A stretch of 64,000 bases of DNA from assembly GCF_029852145.1 (NCBI RefSeq), contig NC_079969.1, positions 18,285,798 through 18,349,797 of the forward strand, written 5' to 3'. Numbering within the stretch: position 1 is the stretch's first letter; each line of letters begins with the position of its first letter. This document shows positions 45,046-56,657 of the stretch, one piece after another. The translations under genes and the position numbers were made by a program. The notes beneath the pieces were generated by a model. That model worked only from the letters and a program-made list of their open reading frames with translations, did not search any database and had not been told where the DNA came from. The DNA comes from Microplitis mediator (lineage: Eukaryota > Arthropoda > Insecta > Hymenoptera > Braconidae).

Positions 45046-46071
45046 GTGTTTCAAAAAATCGACTTTTTTTTTTTTTTTTTTAAGAACATTGAAAAATCGA
45101 CAGAGTATCTCTAGACAAAGACCCTGTTAAAATATGAGACCTTAATATTAATATTTAAAGGTGGCGATTCATGATTTTCTATTTTCCATTTAAATATCAT
45201 GAGAAAAAAAAAATTTTAATTTTGGAATTTTATACCTCGGCGATGGGTTATTGAACAGATAAGTTCAGGATATATTTTGGTAGGAAATTGAACGCTCTAC
45301 AAAAGAAGTCTCTTATAATTTTTTGATAAATCCACCTGTTCAAAAGTTATTGGACCTCGAAGTCAAGTTTGAGTAAATTTCGAGATCTTTTTACTTTTCC
45401 GGCGAAATTATCGGACTTATCATAAAATGTCGTGAGATCTTTTTTGTAGACAATTTTATTTCCTACAAATTATCATTCATAAATTTTTTTCAAATTCTGC
45501 ATTTTTTTCTAGTTATTTACATTTTTATGCCAAGCTCTTAAAATCGATCAGGACACTACTTTTTTAGGAGCTTGGCATTAAAATGGAAATAACTAGAAAA
45601 AAATGCAGAATTTGAAAAAAATTCATCAATGATAATTTGTAAAAAATAAAATTATCTACAAAAAAGATTTCATAACTTTTCATGATAAGTCCGATAGTTT
45701 CGCCGGAAAAGTCAAAAGATCTCGAAATTTACTCCACTTCGAAATAAACTTCACTTCGAGCTCCAATAACTTTTGAACAGATGGATTTATCAAAAAATGA
45801 TAAGAAACTTTTTTTGTAGAGCGTTCAATTTCCTACAAAAATATATCCTGAACTTATCTGTTCAATAACCCATCGCCGAGGTATAAAATTTCAAAATTAA
45901 AATTTTTTTTTTCCCATGTTATTTCAATGGAAAATAGAAAATCGTGAATCGCCACCTTTAAATATTAATATTAAGGTCTCATATTTTAACAGGGTCTTTG
46001 TCTAGAGATACTCTGTCGATTTTTCAATGTTCTTCAAAAAAAAAAAAAAAAGTCGATTTTTTGAAACACTC
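45044..46071. mobile_element. Tc1/mariner-like palindromic (foldback) element, TA-flanked
   Basis: Starts GAGTGTTTCAAAAAATCGAC and ends with its inverse; TA at 45042-45043 and 46072-46073. Arms of about 0.5 kb, centre near 45550. It is inserted in a TA microsatellite that continues at 46074-46093. Same arm sequence as 21894-22907. Confidence 0.85.
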
Positions 46072-46095
46072 TAATATATATATATATATATATTA

Positions 46096-46600
46096 GGGTG
46101 ATTCATTTTCGCAAAAGTTTTTTTTTCTTAGGTCTTCAAGCAAAATCTCAATCTACATCGAAAAAAAAAAATTCTCACCAAATATGAGCTCTTAATTCCA
46201 ATGCTGAGTACTTGCCATTTCAATTTGATTTTTTCCCATTTAAAATTGATCTTGGACTTAATGTAGCTCATGCTGGTTCACCAGTAAGAGCTATCAAACT
46301 AAATTTTTTTACGAAAGTCGTGATTTTTTCATTTTCTAGGACGCTTCGCTAAGTATAGGGAAACAAAAAATAAATATTTTTGAAGGAAATTTCATCCTCT
46401 TCAAAGAAGGTCCTTACACCTAAGTTGCTCCGACCGATAGTTTATGAGTTACAGCAATTTTTATAATTGAAAATGTAAAAAATAGATAAAAAATTGATAA
46501 TAATGATATTTAAATTCAACTTTTCGATTGATAATTGTCATATTTTCGTTTATTATAAGCTTCATTTATATTTTTTTTGATTGTTGACTTGTTATAAAAA
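46096..46600. repeat. end of another TA-flanked element (GGGTGATTCATTTTCG)
   Basis: TA then GGGTGATTCATTTTCGCAAAAG, parallel to the GGGTGGTCC and GAGTGTTTC ends elsewhere. The right end was not found. No ORF. Confidence 0.4.
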
Positions 46601-46746
46601 CAAAAATAACAAATGGAGTAATCAAAAAACAAAAACAGTGTAGTCAAAATATTTAGAAAGTTACGTTACTAATTAAAATATTTGAAATGTGATAAAATTT
46701 AGAATATTTGTAAATAATATGTTAATAAAATATTTTGAGTAATTAC

Positions 46747-47086
46747 TAAGTTTGCTAAATACATATTAACATTTTGTTGTCGAATAAAGCTTTTTGGCAC
46801 ACGTTGGAAATTATTTCCTACATTCTTGAACTACTAATAGTAAATATTGTTTCTGATCTTCGTCATGTGTACCAAAATCGTTAAATTTTTCATTGAGTGC
46901 AACGCATCGTTCGGCGGTTTCGTTAACAATACGTAATTGTTTGAATGCTTCGCGGCAAGTTATATATTCTTCATCCGTTTCCCAGGATTCCAGATCATTT
47001 TCTAAAAACTTGCACGATAAATTAAATTTATCAAAAATAGTTAGGGATTCTTTGCTTACAAAATCACTTATACTTATAGTCGACAT
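46747..47086 (-). pseudogene. C-terminal fragment of an unrecognised repeated protein
   Basis: Minus-strand frame of 91 codons (MSTISISDFVSKESLTIFDK...), then TAA at 46811, then continuing in frame as FPTCAKKLYSTTKC to a stop near 46747. The block LRIVNETAERCVALNEKF with QKQYLLLVVQECRK looks like the conserved end of a family I remember from several insect genomes (pattern N-x-TAER-x-V ... LL-x-VV). I cannot name it. Probably the tail of a transposon-derived protein; no upstream exons seen. Confidence 0.4.
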
Positions 47087-47185
47087 TATTTCAAATTTAT
47101 TCTTGTAAATAATTAATCGAGGACTTTTATTTTTGCTCGAATTTTTGTTTTTTATAGAATCAACTATTTTTAATTTTTCGTCTCG

Positions 47186-47443
47186 CCCGGGAAAAAATGT
47201 TTTTATAAAATTTTACAAAGTTTTATAAAAACATTTTATAAAATTTTATACTGAAAATGGTCTGGTAAAATTTTATCAAATTTTTATAAAGTTTAATAAA
47301 ATTTAATAAAGTTTTATAAAAATTTATAGAGTTTGTTAAATTTCATAAAATTTTACCAGGCCATTTTCAGTATAAAGTTTTATAAAATTTTGTAAAATTT
47401 TATATAATTTTATAAAGTTTCATAAAATGATTCTTTTTCCGGG
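47186..47443. mobile_element. CCCGGG-ended MITE, 258 bp
   Basis: CCCGGGAAAAAATG at the left, TTCTTTTTCCGGG at the right. Inside is a palindrome around ATACTGAAAATGGTCTGGTAA and its inverse. Short relative of the element at 20871-23470. Confidence 0.6.
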
Positions 47444-47446
47444 ATG

Positions 47447-47515
47447 GGTCACCCATCTTATTAATGTCCAACCTCGATGCTGCTTAACTTTTGTTATTGA
47501 AGAATCGTAGCTGCT
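47447..47515 (-). repeat. 5S rRNA-derived SINE segment (second copy)
   Basis: The minus strand ends GATGGGTGACC preceded by AAAGTTAAGCAGCATCGAGG, the same 5S order as 21116-21200 but independently diverged. It abuts the CCCGGG MITE. Confidence 0.65.
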
Positions 47516-47959
47516 CCGCTCGTCTATTGGTCACTTGTGGTTTAGGAAAATTCGTGGCTGTATTTATGATTACTCATGAATTCTTATGAGCCATATTTCA
47601 TAGTATTAAATTACAATTATATGTTAAAAAATAGATTTGAATAATTCAACTATCGATTGTTTAATGGACATAAAATTTAAAAATTAATTAAATTCATCGA
47701 TTTATAATCATTTATATTTTTGAATTAATGGTAAAACCTTTGAACTTTTCCTTGAGTAAAGACGATTTAATTTGAATTGCTATTTGACAAAATAAAAGTT
47801 TAAAAACATTAAATTCAGAATTATCACATTATGTAATATATATATATTTATATAAATATGTAAGAGAAAGGGGTGGCGGCGGTAGGCAAAACGAGGTACT
47901 TCTAAAATTAAAAAAAAAATATTTTTTTTTTTAAATCTATTATAACGATCCCAAAATTA
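47516..47959. repeat. AT-rich repeat shared with 3000-3300
   Basis: ATTATCACATTATGTAATATATATATA (47825-47850) matches 3266-3290. No gene. Confidence 0.45.
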
Positions 47960-48380
47960 CTTTTGTAAATATAATTGAGCATTATTTTGAATTTTTTTCG
48001 TTAAAATTTTGAAAGAATCGAGTGCTAATACGTTCGAAAGATATCGTCGATGTAAGAAATAGTAGAAAACGGTTTTTTGCAAACATCGTCGAAACGACTG
48101 ACCCAATCATTCACAAAATTTTATCAGCTCTAGGACTCAATAAAACGCGCCGATTACCACCTCAACCGTTTCAATCGGATAATCCGTTCGAGGGATATCG
48201 TCGACGAAAGAATGGAAAAAATCGTTTTTTTTTCGTTTTTCGTGAATATTTCGGAAACTATCGAATCGATCAATTCCAAAATCTAATCAGCTCTAGAATT
48301 CGATTGCTGCCAAGAACGTCCTTATCAGATAACCTGTTCGAGAGATATCGTCGACGGAATAATAAATCTTAAATCAATAT
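47960..48380 (+). repeat. partial copy of the microsatellite-bearing dispersed repeat
   Basis: Blocks CAATCGGATAATCCGTTCGA, ATATCGTCGACGAAAGAA and ATCAGCTCTAGAA repeat two to three times, in the same order as 51590-52180. The 116-codon frame here comes from these repeats. Confidence 0.7.
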
Positions 48381-48990
48381 CTGCTTTTTTCATTGAATAA
48401 CATAATAATTACTGAACAAAATTACTCAAAACTAATATGTTCTTCTTCATATAAATCATTGGAAGTGATTGCCTAAAAATCGTCATGTTCGCTTGTATCA
48501 GGATATACTTACACGATATAGATACAACGTATCACGTAAATACGCATTTTTGAGTTAATTATTGAACATCATTGCCCGAGTAGAATTGAAACTCATAGGT
48601 GGCCAGCCCGTAGCTAACAGATTTGAGTCATACCTCATCACTGCCTAATAGAATTGGCCAGTCATAACCTCACTATGTAACGCCATCTTAGCCGATGGCT
48701 GAATGATTAGAACAAGCCAGTGGATAGATTCAAACATATCTAATAGCTAGGTTAAAACAATGAGGTAGTGAGTGTGCAATTATAAATAGCTAATCACTGC
48801 CTTAGAAATATGCGTTAATGACAAGATAAGAAAAATAGCTAGTGGCTAGCTAAAAAATATGAGTTCATAATGAGTCGAAAATTGAAAAAAAAAAAAAATT
48901 TTTTTTGTTTTTTTTTACACTGGCTTTACAATTTGTATTTAGATTAATTTTTTTATGAGTTTATCATCGAATTAACCGTGATGTCCAGTT

Positions 48991-49065
48991 GGGCGGTGAC
49001 GGGAGTTGAACCCGGATCCTTGGGATGATGAGTCTCGTGTGTTATCCACTAGGCTGCTACTGCTC
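48991..49065 (-). pseudogene. tRNA-like sequence (pseudo-tRNA, CAT in the anticodon position)
   Basis: 75 nt on the minus strand with a GGGTTCAACTCCC T-arm and a TAGTGGATAA D-arm core. The acceptor stem has two A-C mismatches and the anticodon stem is poor. Too degenerate for a working tRNA; a tRNA-derived SINE head or dead gene. Confidence 0.55.
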
Positions 49066-49498
49066 GTTGGAATCGACTACAATTTGATGATCCATATATG
49101 TTTTATGTAGTGCTATCTGTAACTAATAGTGGATAGACAACTATCAGATACTGGTGAGATGAAATTTATTTTTTAAGCAACTCCATCTATACCTAATAAT
49201 TACTGGACACCCATTAGATACTGGTGATTTACATTTATATTTTTATGTGGCACCATCTGTAGCTACTTGCGGCTGGACAACCTTGAGATGCTGATGAGTT
49301 ACAGTTATATTTTTATGTTAAGCCATCTATAACTATTAGCGACGAGATAGCTATGAGATACTGATGAGTTACAGTTATATTTTTATGTAGCGCCATCTGT
49401 AAATATTAGCGACGAGATAGGCATGGAATGCTGATGAGTTACAGTTATAATTTTATGTTGCGCTATCTGTAACTATTAGCGACAAGATAACTATGAGA

Positions 49499-50543
49499 TA
49501 GGGATAGGAAAGTCGACTCTGACTTAAGTCAAAAATCGACTTTTATCTGAAAATAATCGACTTTTTAGGATCGAGTTAAGCTTGTCTGGAATCGATTAGA
49601 ATCGACTTTTACTCGATGATTTTTCGACTTTTTTTTACAGTATGTAGGATCTGATAGTAAAATAGTTCGTGATATTTTTACTTCTCGTCTCTTTCTTTTC
49701 AAAACCTCTTTACAAAGTACCAATCGATGTGTTTTTTTTTTTTTTTTTATCAATAGCCTCTCGCTGATTGGTTTATAACATTATTATGTTTGTATTGTCG
49801 CCCGTATTCTATACAACCATTTCAAATAAGATGACTGAAGTATAGTCCACGCACGTTGATATTCCGAGTTGAAAAATTCATTATATTAATCATTGTTACT
49901 GATATTTGATAAATAACTTTTAATTATTTGAGTGACATCTTATAATATTATAAAGTATATTATATTGAATCATTATTTTATCATGGTTCCCAGTTTTATA
50001 TGGCTCCACTGTACAAAAATTAACAACGGAAGTAAAATTAAGTGAAATCTATGTGATAAAGTTTTTGTTTAGTGAATGCATCACAATGACTTGCCAATAG
50101 TTACAACTTTTATACCTGGCGAACGGTTATTTTCACATGCAGGTTTTATTGCAAACCAGTTGAGAAGTCGGTTATAACCTCAGCATTTAAATGAGCTTAT
50201 ATTCTTACTGTCGATCGATGAAGAAATATGGTTTTCTTGATTATTCAATTATATTTTTTTACTTAAAAAATGCAATTTTTTTATTCAATGCCAAATTGTA
50301 TGCAATTTAATCTTAAAATATTTTCTATAACATGTTAAAGACTTAAAAAGTATTTTTATACGTTCATAATTTAATAAAATATTGATATCTAACAATTTAT
50401 GCACGAGTTGCTCAATTTTTAAAAAGTTGACTCAAGTCACAGAAGTCGACTATCAGAGATGATTAATCGACTTTAAGAATCGAAATATTTCGAGTCGATT
50501 CCAAAGTCGAAAATCGACTTTTCGCGTGCCTTTTCCATCCCTA
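49499..50543. mobile_element. hAT element, 1045 bp, with transposase C-terminal remnant
   Basis: Ends TAGGGATAGGAAAG and (inverse) TAGGGATGGAAAAGG. Perfect 8-bp duplication CTATGAGA at 49491-49498 and 50544-50551. Subterminal ATCGACTTT/AGTCGACT words crowd both ends, as transposase binding sites do. Plus-strand 50090-50235 reads FIPGERLFSHAGFIANQLRS and on to LNELIFLLSID: the hAT dimerisation domain, with one stop in it. The rest of the transposase is gone. Confidence 0.9.
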
Positions 50544-51135
50544 CTATGAGATACTGATTAGGTAAATGTTAATTTTTGTACAGCTTTATCTGTAACTAAT
50601 TTTTGTTGTGCAATCATTAGATACTAGTGAGTTACAAATATATTTTTATGTAGCGCCGTCTATACTTATTTGAGGTTAGGTTGATGTATTGTTATAATAT
50701 AGTTTATGCTTATTAAGCTGATTATAAATTGGTTATATTGAACAAAAAACACAGTCTGGTAAAAAAGCAATAACAAGTCAGCAAATTCTATTTATATATC
50801 ACTATCCGTAAATAATGGATAGTGGCCAGCTATGAGTTTACAGTGAGTCATCTTTTAAATTCAAAACTGCGCTATCTATAAATAATTATTTTGAGCCAGC
50901 TGTGAGGTAATGATGGGCCAGCGTTTTATTTCAATACAGTGCCATCTGGAAATAATAGATAGTGGCCAGCAATCAGCTTGTAGTGAGTCGTCTTTTGACT
51001 TGAAAACAACGCCACCTATAAATAATTATTCCGAGCCAACTATGATGTAATAATGAGTCAGGATTTAATTTTCGTTCAGCGCCAACTGCAAATAATTGAT
51101 AATGGCCAGCTATTAGCTTATGGTGAGCTATTTTT

Positions 51136-52455
<1,320 letters not shown>

Positions 52456-52740
52456 TTTAGGGGCTGGCCTGCGGGGCAAACGATGCCCAGATTTTTTTAT
52501 TTGAAAACAGCGACATCTACAACGAATTACTTTAAGCCAGCTGTGAGGCAATGGTGAGTCAAGATTTCATTCTTGTACAGCGCCATCTATTAATAATAAA
52601 TATTGTTCACTCACGAGATATCGGTGAGCTAAAAAAATTCTTGAAAAAAAAATTAGCTAACGGTGAGCTCGTTATTAGCTAAATCTGATAGCTAGTAACA
52701 CTGAGCTAGTTACTGGCTCTAAACTCATCTTCATTAGCCA

Positions 52741-53460
52741 CCATTCTATTTGGGATGTGAACAAATATAAAAAATGCTCATTTATTTATTATTTTAGATT
52801 CTAAATTTTAAACTTTAACATAAAACGTAACCCTGTTGAGCTTGAAAAGCTCAAAAAAGAGGGAAACAAAGGTATTTTCGAGCTCGAAAATGCACTTATA
52901 CTGATGTTTTCGAGCTCTAAAAGCTCGAAAACAGCGAGAAGTTTGGGGGTTGGCCTGCAGGGCCAAACGATGCCCAGATTTTTTTTTTTAGTTTTTTATT
53001 GATTTCTCAGAAACGAGTTGAACGATCGACTTCAAAATTTATTCAGCTCTAAAACTTAATGAAACGCGTCGATGGCTGCCTTTACCATCTCAATCGATTA
53101 ATTTGTTCGAAAGATGTCGTTGGAGAAAGAAATGATAAAAAACGGTTTTTTTCGATTATGTTGAAAGTGACTCAGCGAATCGATTCCAAAATCTAATCAG
53201 CTCTAGAACTCAATAAAATGCATCGATTGCAACCTCAACCATCTCAATCGGTTAATTCGTTCGAGAGATATCGTTGAGAGATGAACGGTAAAAAACGTTT
53301 TTCTTCGAAAACAATAGCACACAAAGATATTTTCGCGCTCGAAGAGCTTGAAAGTGTATTCACGACAATATTTTCGTGCTTAAGGAGCTCGAAAACCGCG
53401 GGAAGTTTTCGGGCTGGCCCGCAGGGTCAACCGATAGAAAATTTTTTTTTTAAATTGACA
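52741..53460 (+). repeat. further fragments of the microsatellite-bearing family
   Basis: GCTCGAAAACAGCGAGAAGTTT (52920-52942) and CTCGAAAACCGCGGGAAGTTT (53390-53410) match the right end of 51136-52455, each followed by GGC(C/T)TGC(A/G)GGG-type sequence. Confidence 0.6.
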
Positions 53461-54552
53461 CTGATGAGGCTATGAAGGGGCGTAAGTAATGAAAATTTTA
53501 ACGTCTTTGATTAAAAGACCTACAGTCTTGAAATTTGAATTGAATGTTAGTTAAGTTACAAGAAAATCAACAACAATACAATTAAACATTTTTCATTGAA
53601 AATTTACTCCCGAATTAGTAGTAGTCTTTTTTTTTATAATTCGGCTCTTATACACTGTAAAAAATAAAGTACTGACATCAAACTCTCTAAGAGTTTGACA
53701 AATTTCCTCTTCAGTGAATAGTATACTACATACTTAAACCAGTACAATAAGAAAAGTTTTAGAGCACACGTAATTGTTGGCCGAGGCGAAGCCGATGCTG
53801 ACAAATGAGTGGTCTGAGGCTTTCTTTTTTACTGGCCAAGGTGCGTATACTATTTTTCTGCTTGACGGAGCCGGAAAGTTGCAACTTCATTCAGGGCAGC
53901 AGCCCAAAAGCTGCCACTTTCTGGCCGGAGGGCAGAAAACCAAATTCGTTCGAACCAACGAAAATTAGTTTGTCTCAAGAAAATCATTTTTATTGAATGA
54001 AAATCTCTACTCGATTCTGAGAAATTGCTTAAGCGTTTATGTTAAAGTTTTTAAGTTTGACCGTAATTAAACTAACATTTGATTGAATAGTAAAATATTT
54101 TTTAATTAAAGTTTGGATGAACTTGATTTAAAAATGAAAACTCGATGAAGCAAACTTTTCAATTTTTAGAAATTTAACTGAAACCCTTGAAACGTTTAGT
54201 TTGACAACTTCACATGTTTCAATGAAACAAAAGTAGTTCCCTATAATATCGAACGTGTCGTGTCAACCGACGAGTTTCTTGAGGAGAGAATCCGACGAGG
54301 TTGTAGGAATAATTGGATGCACTCAAATTAAAACTGAAAAATATTTGACAAGAATATAAATGTATTCGTTACAAAATATCGAACCATATTTGAATGAAAG
54401 TCTTTATATTATCGATTAAATAAAAAAATTTATTTATAAAAAGATTCACATATTTACCTCGTTTAGATCAATGAATGAGCAATTAAATGTATATATCCAT
54501 TCATTATGAAAACAAAGTACTAGAAGCACAACCAAACTAAGACTTTCCTACA
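53461..54552. other. noncoding, nothing recognised
   Basis: A GC-richer patch at 53775-53950 (GGCCGAGGCGAAGCCGATGC) stands out but gives no domain. CACTGTAAAAAATAAAG near 53655 resembles a transposon tip. Confidence 0.35.
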
Positions 54553-54624
54553 GGTTCCGTAGTGTAGCGGTCAAGTGAATGACTCCCGCGCGTAGGGTGC
54601 TGGGTTCGAATCCTCCGGATACCA
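54553..54624 (+). pseudogene. tRNA-like sequence (tRNA-Val-like head, probably SINE)
   Basis: GGTTCCGTAGTGTAGCGG is the start of a valine-type tRNA with box A, and GGGTTCGAATCC is box B. The acceptor stem pairs GGT/ACC and TCCG/CGGA with a one-base bulge, and the T-stem has mismatches. Not a clean tRNA. Confidence 0.6.
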
Positions 54625-54701
54625 ATAATAAAATTATTCAATTTTTCACTAAAAACTGAGTATGTCAGAATCATTTGTAAAGTGAAATATACATAACGTA
54701 C

Positions 54702-54766
<65 letters not shown>
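54702..54766. repeat. (AAT)n microsatellite
   Basis: About 21 TAA/AAT units. Confidence 0.97.
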
Positions 54767-55440
54767 TAATGTTATTTTCCCAATACTTAATAAAAAGAAA
54801 AAAAAATATTAATAATAAAATCAAAAATAAAAAATAGGTGAGAAAAAATAATTTTTTTTTTAATTAATTATTGATGAAATAATTAAAGGCAATATTTACT
54901 TGATTCAGATTACGGTTTTTTTTGGATCAATGCAATACAGCAGTTTCAAATAATTCGATTTTTTATTGAATCAATTGCAAGGACAGTTTTAATGGACCTA
55001 AAAAAATATTACTTTCAAGACTAAAATTCATTTTCTACAATAAAATTTCGACTTAACTGAAAATTCATACCATCAATTACATTACAATTTATTTTGAGTG
55101 AAATTTTTAATTTTTTTATATAAAACAAAAATTATTATTGTATCAACAGCATTAATGACTTGAACTAATTTCTATTCTTTTTTTAAATGAAAAAAGTTAT
55201 TGAGTTATATCAAATACTATAGAGTTAGTTCAAACGCCTCGGTACCTTCCCTCAAGAAACTCTCAGTTGGAGCAAAATATAACAGGGTATATCTTAACCA
55301 TGCTAAGTTTGGCCCCTTTGTTAATTGATGTTAATAAGGGCGCCACTGGAAGATAAGCCTTGGCCCTCCAGAACCGGAGATGTTAGAATATGAAATCAGG
55401 GTCGTTGAAAATTATAAGAGTAAGGAAATTGAGGGATTAA
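54767..55440. other. AT-rich noncoding, nothing recognised
   Basis: No ORF or structured element. 55220-55400 is less AT-rich and marks the approach to the LTR-like region. Confidence 0.35.
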
Positions 55441-56657
55441 ATCTATTAACACACAATTTAAATCAATATAATTTTTAACTTTTATTCACTAATTGACAAT
55501 TTGGCCCACCGGGCTTTTCTATTACTTATAATTATTTATACAAAATCTTGTCCACCGAACTTTTATTCTTAACAACTATTAAAATTTTGTCCACCGGACT
55601 TATACAAAATAACCACTGGCCTGATCCCCTGGATCTTTTAAAACTAAATTGGCAACTTGCCTGATTCCCAGGATCTACTAATTTGAAATATAATTGGCAA
55701 CTTGCCAGATCCCTCGGATCTTTTAATTAAAATATAGTTTTTAAGAATTTATTTCCCTGGAATAATTTTAATTTTATCACACACGCACACACGTTGTTTT
55801 CTTATTTATTAATTTGTCCACAGGACTAAATTCACACACACACTTTTAATTTTATTTCAATTAATTATTTGTCCCCTTTGGACTCAATTCGTATTCAAAA
55901 AATTTTTATTTTATAATTTTACTGACTCTCAAATCCGTTTTTATATAATTTCTTGTTCAACTTTATTTTATTAATACAACAAAAATTTTATTTAAAATTT
56001 TTTTTCAACATCAACCTTGCGATAAAATAAAATTTGGTGATGCTGACAAACGACGCTAGTGCCTGACGTTATCTCTCTCTATTTCACGCGTCTCTATCTT
56101 TCTTTCTCTGATTCATGTACTTGTAGTCTTCACGTTAATAAATTTTTTAGCAACAATTGTTACAACAAGAACTGACTTCCATTTACTAATAAAATTAATC
56201 AATTATAAAATCAATCCATTTAAATATAGTGGAAACCTAAACATGCAAACCTCTCAATAAGACAATTTATAGATAAATTGAGAAAATTATAGATAGCCCG
56301 AACTGGGAATCGAACCCAGACCAATTTGGTATCGCGCCGAGTGCTCTACCAGTTAAGCTATCCGGCACTATACTATATTCCGTTCAATTTGATCTATAAC
56401 TTATTGAGCCACACCGTCCATCGTACAGTAATACACCATTTAAATATAGTGGAAACCTAAACATATAATTTTACTCTTTTATCACTATTTTTACAGCACT
56501 TTGTTAACTTTTTAATTTTTAGTCTTGTAAATTTATGTATCTTGAATTTTATCTTATTAAATAAAGCTGATTTAATTAATCATATAACAATTTCTTAATA
56601 TTAATTTTATGATTTATAATTTCTGGCATCCTGCCGAGAAATTTTAATTCCTTGATT
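55441..56657 (-). repeat. retroelement-derived noncoding region with short sub-repeats
   Basis: TTGTCCACCGGACTT, TTGCCTGATTCCCAGGATCT and CCTGCCGAGAA recur in variants. The last also occurs inside 56658-59714 (58970, 59020, 59110, 59295), linking the two regions. No coding domain found. Confidence 0.4.
56245..56435 (-). mobile_element. tRNA-derived insertion flanked by 29-bp direct repeats
   Basis: The same 29 bp (CCATTTAAATATAGTGG and on) stand at 56216-56244 and 56436-56464. Between them, minus strand 56368-56294, is a tRNA-like body with a good D-arm (AGCTTAACTGGTAGAGC), T-arm (TCTGGGTTCGATTCCCAG) and mostly paired acceptor. The first two acceptor pairs and part of the anticodon stem are lost. 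The flanks CTCAATAAG and its inverse give the insert inverted ends. SINE retroposition with a long target duplication is the simplest reading. Confidence 0.65.

Noticed and set aside
44899..45130. Ile/Tyr-rich frames of 71-72 codons
   Set aside because: They translate the TA microsatellite and a T-run.
48022..48372. 116-codon Arg-rich frame
   Set aside because: It arises from tandem blocks of a dispersed repeat; the similar frame at 51782 shows the same words and no protein-like conservation.
48991..49065. functional tRNA-Met gene
   Set aside because: Acceptor and anticodon stems have several mismatches. The same applies to the tRNA-like bodies at 54553 and 56294.
49083..49500. CRISPR-like regular repeats
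   Set aside because: Direct 70-bp tandem units without unique spacers in a eukaryotic context: a satellite.
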